Part shown: piece after piece, positions 25,091 to 36,229 of the stretch | Numbering within the stretch: position 1 is the stretch's first letter | Layout of the letters: each line of letters begins with the position of its first letter | Notes under the pieces: generated by a model | Database searches by the model: none | Seen by the model: the letters and a program-made list of their open reading frames with translations, nothing else | Told to the model about the DNA's origin: nothing | Made by a program: the position numbers and the translations under genes | Assembly: GCA_916613615.1 (NCBI GenBank) | Contig: OU744735.1 | Span: 51,476,082-51,540,081, forward strand | Direction of reading: 5' to 3' | DNA: 64,000 nucleotides | From: Steromphala cineraria | Taxonomy: Eukaryota; Mollusca; Gastropoda; Trochida; Trochidae

Positions 25091-25350
25091 AATGAAATAT
25101 GTTGTTACAAAGAACGGTGATGACGTGGAGCCATAAATAGGAGTCGTGCTTTCGTAGCCTCGATTTCAAATACTACAGAAACAGTATAATTCATAAATCA
25201 TAAACATTAATGTATAAAAGTTAAAGAACAGTGATAGATAATAACTTACAAGATTAACAGAAAAATGATTAAATAATCAGAAATATGTTGTTACAAAGGA
25301 CAGTGATGACGTGGAGTCATAAATAGGAGTCGTGCTTTCGTGACCTCAAT
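25090..25350. repeat. Left domain of the minisatellite family, partly duplicated
   Basis: GATGACGTGGAGCCATAAATAGGAGTCGTGCTTTCG occurs twice in direct order (about 25118 and 25303). It is related to the flank at 14690 and 15700. The stretch with CTACAGAAACAG and AACATTAATGTATAAAAG recurs at about 34553-34660. Confidence 0.65.
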
Positions 25351-25361
25351 TTATAAACCTT

Positions 25362-25505
25362 TAGGCCCGTAAGTTCGAAGCTAGTTTTTTCTAGACCAGG
25401 TTTAGTGCTAGTCGTGGTTTAGTTAAACCAAGACCATTGGTCTAACTTAAACCGTAATTTTGAAAGGTAGTTTAGTTAAACTAGCATTCAGACCAGGTTT
25501 AAATG
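25362..25505. repeat. Left member of an inverted pair (AGGCCCGTAAGTTCGAAGC)
   Basis: The terminus AGGCCCGTAAGTTCGAAGC is followed by several GGTTTA/TAAACC motifs. The inverted partner ends at 33006. The two may be ends of one 7.6-kb element or two separate copies. Confidence 0.6.
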
Positions 25506-25696
25506 TATCACATTATGACAATGGAAATGACAATGACTGTGACAATGAGAGGCCTGGAATTAAATTTCCGTTGCAGACGAAGAAGAACGTGAGACTAGGG
25601 CTTCGTCAATACTTAAAATTTACATTTACATTACCCAAAAACATAGCTTAAAGTAAAACAAATTCTTGAGAGGCATATAGAAGTTGGTAGTTCATA

Positions 25697-26727
25697 TGAC
25701 AGAGTAGCATGGATTACAACTTCTTTATTGTATTTGCATACGACGGTTCAAGGCAACTCCCTGTCCCTCCATCAAGCCAACTCCGTGCCCCTTCATTAAG
25801 GCAACTCCGTGTCCCTTCATCGGGTAAGTATGAAGTGTTATGTGGAGATAGAAAGGAGACAGTGTATACATATGTTTTGTAGAGTTATGAATGTTACGAG
25901 AATTTAGATAATGGGTTATACAAGGAAAGTGTACATAGAAATAAATGGCAAAATACATTTGCAGTTATTACACAAAGACTGGCGGAATTAATTAATGGCC
26001 TGTCAGTCGAACAAGGAGTTTAGGGTCAGATTTAAGGTGTAGTACGACTCGGTATATTTTGCGTAATGATTTACTTTAGTATGGCACGTACTATTAGGAA
26101 GATAAGTAGATTGCCGGATCGACAAGAGTCATGTAGATGGTCAGAAGCAATAAATAATAATTAAAAGATAGCATAAAGGCAAAAGGGCGGAGAAGTATTG
26201 ATTAGTAGGGAACTTAGAAATATGTAAATGTGACCTATGAACTGTGCAGGGATTGGTAGGTTAGAGTACCGCCTGTTAGAATGATTGACGGGACAAGTGT
26301 TTTAAGTTAGCAAGATTGAGAGGGGAGAACAGTCTGGGGTTATGGAGAGACAGAGGCCGGGAAAGGAAGCAGACGCCGTTAGCCTGGGGACCCGACTCAA
26401 GATGCAGGACATAGGACGAGTGAATATGTTAGGTGTAATAGATTAATGGAGCTAGGGTAAGCATAGGTCAAGGATAGGGTTAGGAGAGTGATTACTAAGA
26501 TCATGAGATGGATGTAACAGTGAATGTTGTTAATAACATTGTAAAAGGTTATTTGGCGTAATCTTTGTTAGCAACAGAGTAACCTCTGAGCAACAAGCGA
26601 GTTCCCCTGGGCCAATGGGCCCTAGCACACACGGAATATAACAGAAGGGGCACGGAGTTGCCTTGAAACGTCGTATGCAAATACAATAAAGTCGTTGTCA
26701 TCCATCCTACTCTTTGTCCTATTAAAG
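25697..26727. mobile_element. TIR element of about 1 kb with 70-bp arms
   Basis: TTTATTGTATTTGCATACGA and AAGGCAACTCC on the left (25724-25762) are matched inverted at 26650-26700. Similarity continues outward to a GACAGAGTAG-type sequence. Beside the left arm are three 24-bp units of GGCAACTCCGTGTCCCTTCA type. The interior is unusually G/A-rich on the plus strand and has no transposase-like ORF. Confidence 0.7.
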
Positions 26728-28608
26728 TAAAACGCTAGTTCATGGATATGAGATTATGAGAGCGTAACTTGAACTCATATATCACATTCTTGTTCTTCAA
26801 GGATGTAACGTTGCGCGGATGAGCGGAGCTGAATAGCAGATACAAAAACTCCAAAGAAATTATTCTGAACAAGTCATACGCTATTGAAAGCTTGAACAAT
26901 GCATTGGTTCCTCGGGAATACAACTTGAATCTTCAGAAATGAATCGGCTATTTCCGAGAAGTAACCTCCAATTTGGTAACGTTTACACCGCGTGATTTAA
27001 TCTTACGATTTTGTGTCATGTATCACTTTGAAATATTAATGTACCCGTCAAGAAAACGTTTTCATAAATGAATAAAGAATGACTTTGTACTTTTATATAG
27101 ATATTATTTTTGCAATAAATAAACAAATACATGTTCTCATTCGAACGTATGAATGTTTTTGATTGTACATTACGAAACCATACTTTTTTTCTGATTGATT
27201 TGGTGTATGAAAGTGCAACCTGCAAATTCATTCCGGAAAAGTAATAGTATTTTATACTGACATGATTGGGCATTATTCTAACCAGACCAACTTGCCACGT
27301 TGAAGTAGCAAAGCGTTCACGAGATATTTCTTTTTACAAATTTCATGTTAAGTTTGTTTCAAATATCTAATACATATCCTGATAAATAATAACGATTTCT
27401 CACCAAAACTAATATTGCAGCATCATGCTTGTGAGGGTTGAATAACAGGTAATTCATCTATGCTGAATAGGTCCAATGATCTCCCTGCGTATTCTCGAGG
27501 AGGCGGCGGATTTCAGGAATACACAAATCCCCACAAAAAACATATATCAGGAACTACGTATGTAGATCAAGTCTTACCAGGTAACAATCGCCATATAAGG
27601 GAATTGTGAGGAGTGGTTGATTTGCTAATGTGCAAACCACGTGAGGGCATTAATCTTTTGCTACTTTATAACTTGTGATATGTTCTAGACGTCACCGCAT
27701 ATAGATGCAGAGAGCTATACATGAAGTATACTGATCTCTCTTCCAGGTATTCAAGGTGAGCTTGTTTTATTTTATTCATGATAAAATACACCGATAGAAA
27801 TAATAGTATTCTAAATTCAAAAGCTTTGTACTACTAAATAAATGCACGTTTGGATTTGATCGAGAAGCCTAATCCCAATTTTCTTAAATACGGTTTTATC
27901 GAGTCAATCATTGTTAGCATGTTAAAATATTCTTCAACATTTTGCTTTGTGGTAGCTTGTAAAATGGGTTTCATACAGGTTTAAATTTAACAACTGTAAC
28001 CACCATAGTTTGGGTTTTATTTATTTCCGATCAATGAATTACATGTAGATACGCAGATAATAGTCGATAGGATTTTTCTATACATTGTTGTTAAATTCAA
28101 TTTTGTGACAATTACTTGTGAACACATTCCTCGCGACATTATATCCTCCAGAGTGCAGGCATATGACATTTCAGCAACCAATCACATTATTGACGAAATT
28201 CACAAACGTCATATTCTATGGGCATATGAACAATTCGAAAGATAACTTTTGCGATTAATCACTGGTATAGAATCTTGTTATAATGGACTAACTCAACAAT
28301 CAGGGGAGCGAGTGAAGAGATGTTTTGGGTGCAGTAAAAGTTCAGTTGAAATGATATGAACTTACCTTGTCACTTAACATATTTTCCCCCTGAGAAATCT
28401 ATTTGTAAGAATTTATTATCTAAGTTATAAAATTAATTTGAGTTAATGAAAATTATTTGATTACTGCAATAACGTATCTTCGTTTATATGTACGAGTAAC
28501 GAAACAGGCATAATTATTTTTAAGCAATGTTAATTGGCCAGTGGAGTATTCTCCCTTTGACAAAATGGCTGCGCCCACTAATTTGTTGCTGGGCACTGAA
28601 ACAAAACC
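26728..28608. other. No gene seen
   Basis: AT-rich DNA. I saw no exon with supporting splice sites and no tandem repeat. Confidence 0.45.
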
Positions 28609-28612
28609 TTAA

Positions 28613-30579
28613 AGCGTAACTCCCGGATAATTTAGACTAATTTATCCAAGCCAAACTGTACATTTATGATCGTGTTTTCATAATATATAGTTCATATTAT
28701 GAATTTACGTGAGGTCATTTTATTTTTAAATTAATCATAAAAGTGATTAATTGCGATTTAAAAAATAATAGTAAGCTTCCTGCATCGATCGTGTTGTTCC
28801 GTAGATTTTACCGGAAGTTACGTCAACTGTGGAAAACAAGAGTGACGTAGCCGCCATTACTAACGTAAACAACACCACGTTTTATTTCAGTGATCATGTT
28901 CTTGTTGATATTGGCCCATCAAACCAAGTTTTAGTGATTACATTTTAATATCTGCAAATTTTACGGAAACAGTTAATGTCAATTATCCGGTATACTGACA
29001 ATGCCATTCAGAAAACCTGTGGGCTGCACTGTTTTGCCTCTGGTGAGTTAGTCGTTGTGTCTTTTTTCCTTATATATTATCATCTGTTTGTGTATGGAAT
29101 CTTTCATTTACCATCTTCGTATTAAAATTCCTTTTGCATGTGTGAAAATATTTCAATATTTAGCTTTGAAAAAAATATCATCTGCCGTCTTTCGAAACGT
29201 GGCTCTCCGTGTTTGCAGTAGAGTTTTAATTTTTATAAATACATATAATATGTTTATTGGAAGAGAATGTTCGATCCTTCAAGAATAGTTTTATGTAAAA
29301 CATAAAATGGAAATATTCATTTGGAAATAAATGTGACTGAACAATATTATACAATTATAGACTGGTGATGAGGTCAATACCTGTTTTTATAGACCCGAGG
29401 AAAACAATATCGACCTCGGACGAAAAACAGGTATTGACCGAATTCACCAGTCCATAATTGTTTTATTATGTCTCGGTCAAAAAACGAAAAGATAATAGAA
29501 AACTACAGGTATGATCGAGCGGCATTTCGCCTCGATTGTTGGCAAGGACGGGTCAAAGACGTCATGATAACAATAGCATGACGTCATGAAACAACGGGTT
29601 GACGTCATCGGCTCTATTTTTAGTAACTCAAGTCAATATCACTTTTGGTCGGACTCGGGGTCACGGGGGTCAAGTCAATATCACTTTCTGTCGACTGTCA
29701 CGTAACGGTCCTCGACCAATCGGATTGCCGGAAAATTACGTTCACATAATAATTATATTTATCCAGTGGCATTTGTTAAATATAATTGAAACTAAAAAAA
29801 AATCAATGCATGTGTTTTTTCTCTCAACTGTTTTCTTTTAAAAAATATTTCATGTTCCATATTAAAAGTTGTTTTTTATTTGAATGAACAGCACATTTAA
29901 TTTCTTTATGTCAAAATAAAATATGTCATATTTTCTTGAGCAATCACTCAAAGTAATAATGACAGGTATAAATATTTGGAGTAGCTTTTCTCGTAAAAAA
30001 TTATTTATTTATTTCTGTACTCTGATATCCCCCCAAAAAATTAAAATTAAAAGTATTAATTTGATATACAAAATAACTTCCTTCCATCAGTCAATTATCT
30101 TGTTTATGTGAAATTCAAAAACATTTAATTTATTAACAAATATATGTTTTTACCAGGAGGTCTGAAACAATTATCAAAATATTTATTGAATATTAGAAAT
30201 AATTTTATTCTATCAATATCTAGTGTTTGTGCATGTATTAATTCAGAATCCAGAACGATTTTTAATATTAGTTTTACAGGCAATGCTCAATAGAGTCCAC
30301 AAAACAGCAATAAAATCAAATGGAAATAAAAAAAAGAAGATTAATATATAATTCAACCGTTGCTTCAGAGAGTTATTTACAGACATTTTGCAAGTTTTTA
30401 CATGGATTTGTCGAGTGGTATGGCCCCTACAACCCTCGGTGTTTATTTGTTATAATACGACAGACGCCATTTTGCGAGCCGTGTTTTCCACAGTTGATGT
30501 CACACATTCCATCGGCAACAATCGTATATATCGAAGATATATGAACGAAGTTGGAGCAAAATCACCCGGGAGTTGCGCT
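28613..30579. mobile_element. TTAA-flanked TIR element, 1.97 kb
   Basis: The ends are AGCGTAACTCCCGG at 28613 and CCGGGAGTTGCGCT at 30579, both next to TTAA (28609-28612 and 30580-30583). TTAA targets are typical of piggyBac and Kolobok elements. Similarity continues into the interior: GTTTTCCACAGTTGA-type sequence occurs inverted near 28825 and 30480. A short exon-like start, MPFRKPVGCTVLPL (29001-29042), ends exactly at a GTGAGT donor, but I found no further exon or transposase. Confidence 0.7.
29354..29465. repeat. Hairpin with arms of about 45 bp
   Basis: ACAATTATAGACTGGTGA, GGTCAATACCTGTTTTT and CCGAGG are mirrored after a short loop, with only a few mismatches. It lies within the 1.97-kb TTAA element. 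TGACGTCA-type motifs follow at 29555-29610, as in the 10799 element. Confidence 0.8.
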
Positions 30580-30806
30580 TTAATTATATTTGACATGTAC
30601 CGTTTGGAATTTTCAACTTCTTGGAATCTTTGTTTTAGCTATTCTATACAAAAGCGATGACCATGATAGTTCAGTGGAAGCCAAACGCCTTGTGGTTAAT
30701 TCTTTTCATACATTCCAATAACTTATTAGAATTTTCAATACAAGAATGAAAGCAATTTAAGACTTGTTGAAAGATTGATTCCAATTTTCATCTTTGGCAT
30801 AGTTAT

Positions 30807-32612
30807 AATACCCCCGACGGTCGAGGGTATATAGTCATACCAACGATTCCGTCCGTCCGTCCTCCCGCCCGTCCGAGGGAATTTTTAGCGCATCTGGCCT
30901 GTAAGGCCCGATGGGCTTATGGCATGGGATGGTGTCCAGCGTCCGTCCGTCCGTCCGTAAACTTTGTGGAATTTCGACTTCTTCTCCAGAACCATAAGGC
31001 CTAGAAAGCTGAAACTTTATGTACAGACTCCTTGGCTAGTGAGGATTATAAATTGTAGCTTTGGTGGCCTTGTGACCCCTAAAAAGGGCCACTGGGGCCA
31101 CACCCTAAAAACCTATTTTCATCTTCTTCTCCAGAAGCATAGGGCCTAGAAAGCTGAAACTTTGTGTACAGACTCCTTGGCGAGTGATGATTATAAATTG
31201 TAGCTTTGGTGGCCCTGTGACCCCTTAAAAGGGCCACAGGCGCCACACCCTAAAAACCTATTTTCATCTTCTTCTCCAGAAGCAAAAGGCCTAGAAAGCT
31301 GAAACTTTGTGTACAGACTCCTTGGCGAGTGAGGATTATAAATTGTAGCTTTGGTGGCCCTGTGACCCCTAAAAAGGGCCACAGGCGCCACACCATAAAA
31401 ACCTATTTTCATCTTCTTCTCCAGAAGTATAAGGCCTAGAAAGCTGAAACTTTGTGTACAGACTTCTTGGCTAGTGAGGATTATAAATTGTGGCTTTGGT
31501 GGCCCTGTGACCCCTAATAAGGGCCACAGGCGCCACACCCTAAAAACCTATTTTCATCTTCTTCTCCAGAAGTATAAGGCCTAGAAAGCTGAAACTTTGT
31601 GTACAGACTCCTTGGCTAGTGAGGATTATAAATTGTAGCTTTGGTGGCCCTGTGACCCCTAATAAGGTCCACAGGGACCTCGCCCTAACAATCTATTTTC
31701 ATCGTCTTCTCCAGAACCATAAGGCCTAGAAAGCTGAAACTTTGTGTATAGCCTCTTTGAAGAGTGAGGACTATAAATTGTAGTTTTGGTGGCCCTGTGA
31801 CCCGTAATAAGGGCCACAGGGGCCACGCCCTAAAACCTATTTTTATACTTAATATTATGCATACATTACTTAATTTTATGATTGGTGCCCCTGTGGCCTC
31901 TACAAAGGGGGAATCACATTGGCCACACTCTACAGCATAATTGATGATGAAGCCTGATGAGCTACAGAGCCAATGGCTCTATTTTTTGTTTTCCACATGT
32001 CTTCTCCTCGACTTATAGGGGTGTAGTGCCACATTACAAACAAATCCGTTTAATTTAGATATTTTTTTTACAAATTTCTGTGTTCTGTACTTAGACTTTT
32101 TCCAATATCAGAATTTGTCTGACCAATTGCAGAAAAACTATTCATCTAATTCATTTCGAATCTTATCTTCTAACATAGTAGGGGGGCAGTGCCAATTTAC
32201 AAGTGATTCTGTTTATTTTTTTAGAATTTTTATTTTTATGTTCTTGGTCATTTTCAATCAGAATTTGTCTGACCAATTGCTGAAAAACTATTCATCCGGT
32301 TGTTTTCAAAATTAGCACATGTCTTCTTCCCTACCGTGTAGGGTGCAGTGCCATACAGCGAGCGATTTTGTGACTTTTTAATTTTTTAACCTATTTCTAT
32401 ATTTTGTACTCGGTCATTTTCCAAGATCAGAATTTGTCTGACCAATTGCAGAATTCATAAAATATTTTTCAATTCTTTGTTAGTGGGTGTCAAATTCTGT
32501 GTAAGATGTCTATTAATGGTTTGCATAATGGGATGTCTAACTTTTGGGAAGTAAGCAGTAATGTAGTTGGTCTGGGATGCATGGTCGGGGGTATTAGTGA
32601 GCAACGCTCACC
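30807..32612 (+). mobile_element. Second member of the CCCCCGACC-end family, with a nested insertion
   Basis: It starts TATAATACCCCCGACGG and ends GGTCGGGGGTATTAGTGAGC, the reverse orientation of the element at 7131. Near 32000-32480 are repeat units with AATTTGTCTGACCAATTGC. Bases about 30885-31985 (from AGCGCATCTGGCCTGTAAGG to GAGCCAATGGCTCTATTTT) appear to be a different repeat inserted into it. Confidence 0.6.
30978..31845. repeat. 145-bp tandem repeat, six units
   Basis: CTTCTTCTCCAGAA (or CGTCTTCTCC) recurs at 30978, 31123, 31268, 31413, 31558 and 31703, an exact 145-bp period. Each unit contains AAGGCCTAGAAAGCTGAAAC and GGTGGCCCTGTGACCC. Since 145 is not a multiple of three, coding is unlikely. 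Confidence 0.95.
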
Positions 32613-32839
32613 TTATTGCTTGTTTACAACTGTTTTTTTTGTCAGTCTTTTCATGGGTTATATACAGATAAATATTCTGATCTTTTGATGGCTCTTGAAC
32701 TGTGACACAGATAGAATTCCAAAATATTTGAATTTAAGGGGAAGACGTTGTGGAATGACGCAGATATTTTCATGTAGACATAAATTTGCATAATATTTGT
32801 TAACACATCATCAAAAAGGGGGAAAAGTCATACTAAACT

Positions 32840-33006
32840 AGCCCCCTAGCTAGTTTAAATTTTGCTCTGAAATCAAGGTGGTTTAGGTAATTTTAGACCA
32901 GGTTCAGGGCAAACCAGCTTTGAACTTACCGATCGTGGTTTAACTCTAAAATTAAACCCGGACTAGCTTAAACCACCTTAAATCTAGCTTCGAACTTACG
33001 GGCCTT
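32840..33006. repeat. Right member of the AGGCCCGTAAG inverted pair
   Basis: Ends CTAGCTTCGAACTTACGGGCCT, the inverse of 25362, with GGTTTA/TAAACC motifs inside. Confidence 0.6.
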
Positions 33007-33143
33007 AGTGACGTCACTCCATTGTTTCTTTATCTAATTTAATTTCCTTCTGACTCGTATGGCAAGGGCATTATTACAGTAATGTCCCTCGGATGCAGGT
33101 TATAATCAAAATAATCGCCCTGCAAGGAAGGATATTATGTAAT

Positions 33144-33273
33144 AGTTACTAGCATAGTAAATTGTCTGCATCGGATAATGGCAGGGACATTTTGTCCGAG
33201 AGGCCAGTACGAGGCTCAAGGACAAAGTGTCCCTGTCGTTATCCGATGCAGACAATTTCCTATGCTAGTAACT
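33144..33273. repeat. 130-bp hairpin
   Basis: AGTTACTAGCATAG, ATTGTCTGCATCGGATAA and GGCAGGGACA are mirrored to 33273, with arms of about 56 nt and few mismatches. TTACATCTCACTTA just after it is inverted near 34095, so this hairpin may be one end of a larger element. Confidence 0.8.
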
Positions 33274-33279
33274 GACTTA

Positions 33280-34240
33280 CATCTCACTTAATCCGAGTAC
33301 AATCTACCGCAAATTTAACATTAATAGTTTTAAATAAATTTAAATTTTCGATAACCTTCGTAGGGCCCCTTCACTGTTTTATGAATGAAGTTTGTAGTAC
33401 TATGAATGGTGTACGAGCACGTGCTTCTTGCTTGTCAAAGCGCGAGGCACGTGCATCTTGCGTGTCAAAGCGCAAGCCACGAATGAAATGTTTTGGGCTT
33501 GTAGCCTGTTTCAAGACAAAGTTTCACAGTCCATTTCTGTTTCGATTTTGAAGGTAGAAGACGCCTTATTAGAGTCCTCATAGACAGCTAAATTTTGCCA
33601 GTGGTTTCTACTTATGAAACGGTTCTCTTGGATTTCTAATAAAAAGGTACTTTAATCAATTTCCTAACAAGTTTAGCTAAAACAAATATTATCGAATCTA
33701 TGAAATAAATTAATTATGTATCATTATCAAATTATTTTGGATATTTCTAGACTTATTTTCCTAACATAACAAAAGTTTTGGTGCAACACAAATCGTATAA
33801 TGTTTATTTCTTGGTATCGTTTTTTTTCTAGTGCAAACTAAAGTCTACAGTGATTTTAATATTTTGATTCACGGAAAATATATGAGTATTATGATTGTTT
33901 TCCAGCTTGTTTTATTTGATTATTGATACTTTCAGTTCACTTCTATGTCTATGTTGTTGATTGATTGTTTTAAACCTTGTGTAGGAAAGGTTTACAAAAG
34001 TGTCCTTGCATCAGATGTCAGGACTCGTTGGCCTAAGAGTTCCCGATATCGATAATGAACAGGACACTTTTATGAATGGTTGCCATTGACGACGAGGTCT
34101 AAGTGGGATGTAATATTATATATCCCTATTCAAATAATTATTTCCGAAAGATGTAATTAATGATGTTTGTTCAAGTCAAAGTGACAACTGACAATCAGTT
34201 TTGAAAAATAGCACAAATCTAGTTTTAAGACTGCAAATGT
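33280..34240. other. No gene seen
   Basis: Contains a 30-bp direct repeat (two units, GCACGTGC and TTGTCAAAGCGC segments) at 33418-33477. Otherwise AT-rich. Confidence 0.45.
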
Positions 34241-34245
34241 TGTGG

Positions 34246-34322
34246 CGATATGCCGGCTCGAACCCGCATAGTTATACTCCCGAAAGTAAAACCCAAAGCT
34301 CTGACCACTCGGCTATTGTGAC
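34246..34322 (-). repeat. tRNA-like sequence (SINE head or tRNA pseudogene)
   Basis: The minus strand reads CAATAGCCGAGTGGTCAGAGC (box A, class II style) and then GGGTTCGAGCC (box B). The separation and the extra arm resemble a Ser/Leu-type tRNA. Full stems are not convincing. Confidence 0.5.
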
Positions 34323-34689
34323 TTCGCTGATATTCAACATTTGTTAGGTCCTCTTATAACAGAGGTCTTGGTTTGGGTGTTTGGATATTTTACGTCCGCC
34401 TCAGTTATTTCACGCCCTTTCACGTTATCAGTCATATCAATGTTATTATAACTGGTTGGCGGTTTATAAAATAGATAACACATAATCCGTGGCAAACATC
34501 CTTTATTATTGATAATGCCCGTGGATTATGCGTTATCCACATAACTTAGAATACTACAGAAACAGAATATTTCATAAATCATAAACATTAATGTATAAAA
34601 GTTAAAGAACAGTGATAGATTATAACTTACAAGATTAACAGAAAAATTATTAAATAGTCAGACATTGACAACAGGGATTACCAGAAGAT

Positions 34690-34764
34690 AGCCACTTAAC
34701 GCCCCGAATTTTAGGTTTCAGGGCCCCAGAATCCTGAGTTTAAATTTGGGGCCGTGAAGTGGCT
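34690..34764. repeat. 75-bp hairpin
   Basis: TAGCCACTT and CGGCCCC/AAATTT segments pair with the inverse at the right (GGGGCCGTGAAGTGGCTA). It lies in the right-hand part of the dispersed minisatellite family. Confidence 0.7.
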
Positions 34765-34998
34765 AACTAGGAGAATGAACAGTGCTGGATATCTAACATT
34801 GAGACGAATATTTACAGCAACAAAACAACTTAAACGTACATATCAGGGTGAACGAACACAGAATGGTATCTCATATCACTCAATACTCATATTTTATATT
34901 ATTCAAATACAAACCTTGTTGATTGTATAGTTAAACCCTCATATGGTAGGCTATACATGTAAGATACCTAATCAGATGCTTGTTTATATAACCATACC

Positions 34999-35427
34999 CA
35001 CTGTGTATAACCGTACACCGGAACTAGCGAGGTGTACGGCGGAGAAATGTTGCTAGCGAGGAGCCGAAATCGAAAGTTAGGTAATATTTTACTTTATAAC
35101 TTTTAAATAATCAACATCATGTGGTGAATTTAGCAGACATACTGAGTAAAATGTATGTGCCTTTCATTCTGTATCCAAGGGACAGTAACAATGACAGTTG
35201 CGAGTAACGCTGTTGTTAGTAACATATTTGCTATCTCTGACTATGAACAGGATATGACATTAAATAGTTATGTCTCGGAAAGCTATTGACATGATAATAA
35301 CATAAAAAAAAGTTGATGAAACGGCGATGATTGCTTTTTAAGTGATCCCGTTTGCAATCACGCTCCTCCCTAGCAATATTTCTCCGCCGTACACCTCGCT
35401 AATTCCGGTGTACGTTTATACACAGTG
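34999..35427. mobile_element. 429-bp Transib-like MITE, copy 1
   Basis: The element begins CACTGTGTATAACCGTACAC and ends in the complement, ...ATACACAGTG; the TIRs are about 64 bp with few mismatches. It is flanked by ATACC on both sides (34994-34998 and 35428-35432), a perfect 5-bp target duplication. A paralogous empty site (CATACCTGAACTGT, near 16503) supports the ends. Each TIR contains CCGTACACC...GGTGTACGG, a small hairpin. A 5-bp duplication and CAC-WRTG ends fit the Transib/RAG-like superfamily. No transposase is encoded. Confidence 0.8.
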
Positions 35428-35639
35428 ATACCTGAACTGTTACAAGATGTTGGAAGAAGATTGCCACTGCCCTAGCTGTGAAAATAATTTCCCAGTTGGG
35501 GAATTCCCTGTATGGGTCACGAGATCGAATTAAACCAATCGTCTCTTTGGAAAAGAATAATGCTTTTAAATGCGTTTATAAACCAAGGGAGGTAACTGCG
35601 AGGAACAAGCAATTTTATGAAATACCCTAAATACGTCAT

Positions 35640-36068
35640 CACTGTGTATAACCGTACACCGGAACTAGCGAGGTGTACGGCGGAGAAATGTTGCTAGCGA
35701 GGAGCCGAAATCGAAAGTTAGGTAATATTTTCCTTTATAACTTTTAAATAATCAACATCATGTGGTGAATTTAGCAGACATACTGAGTAAAATGTATGTG
35801 CCTTTCATTCTGTATCCAAGGGACAGTAACAATGACAGTTGCGAGTAACGCTGTTGTTAGTAACATATTTGCTATCTCTGACTATGAACAGGATATGACA
35901 TTAAATAGTTATGTCTCGGAAAGCTATTGACATGATAATAACATAAAAAAAAGTTGATGAAACGGCGATGATTGCTTTTTAAGTGATCCCGTCTGCGATC
36001 ACGCTCCTCCCTAGCAACATTTCTCCGCCGTACACCTCGCTAATTCCGGTGTACGGTTATACACAGTG
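35640..36068. mobile_element. 429-bp Transib-like MITE, copy 2
   Basis: Same length and nearly the same sequence as the copy at 34999, only about 210 bp downstream and in the same orientation. It is flanked by GTCAT on both sides (35635-35639 and 36069-36073), a second independent 5-bp target duplication, so it arose by transposition and not by local tandem duplication. Confidence 0.85.
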
Positions 36069-36123
36069 GTCATTAGGGTCAAGTAATACAACATTTGATA
36101 ACAGTGAAAATATTACACACATA

Positions 36124-36226
36124 ATGATGGCGTCAACGAAAGCGGGTTCGTTAAGAGGTATGTCACTTTTACAGAGGGTACTGTACTTTGGACTCAAATT
36201 AAGTATTTTGTTGTTGATTACAACAT
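36124..36226 (+). CDS. Candidate first exon with a signal-anchor-like stretch
   Basis: A start at 36124 or 36127 opens MASTKAGSLRGMSLLQRV, then a hydrophobic LKLSILLLITT, and meets a strong donor (GTAAGT at 36227) in phase 1. It begins 55 bp after the second Transib-like element. I could not find a matching next exon: it does not join in frame to the acceptor inside the first exon of the receptor-like gene. It may be an upstream exon of that gene, a lost gene, or chance. Confidence 0.25.
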
Positions 36227-36229
36227 GTA

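Noticed and set aside
31191..31538. 115-codon ORF on the minus strand
   Set aside because: It crosses units of the 145-bp tandem repeat; the period is not a multiple of three, so each unit is read in a different frame.
34246..34322. Functional class II tRNA gene
   Set aside because: Box A and box B are good but the acceptor stem and anticodon arm do not pair convincingly.
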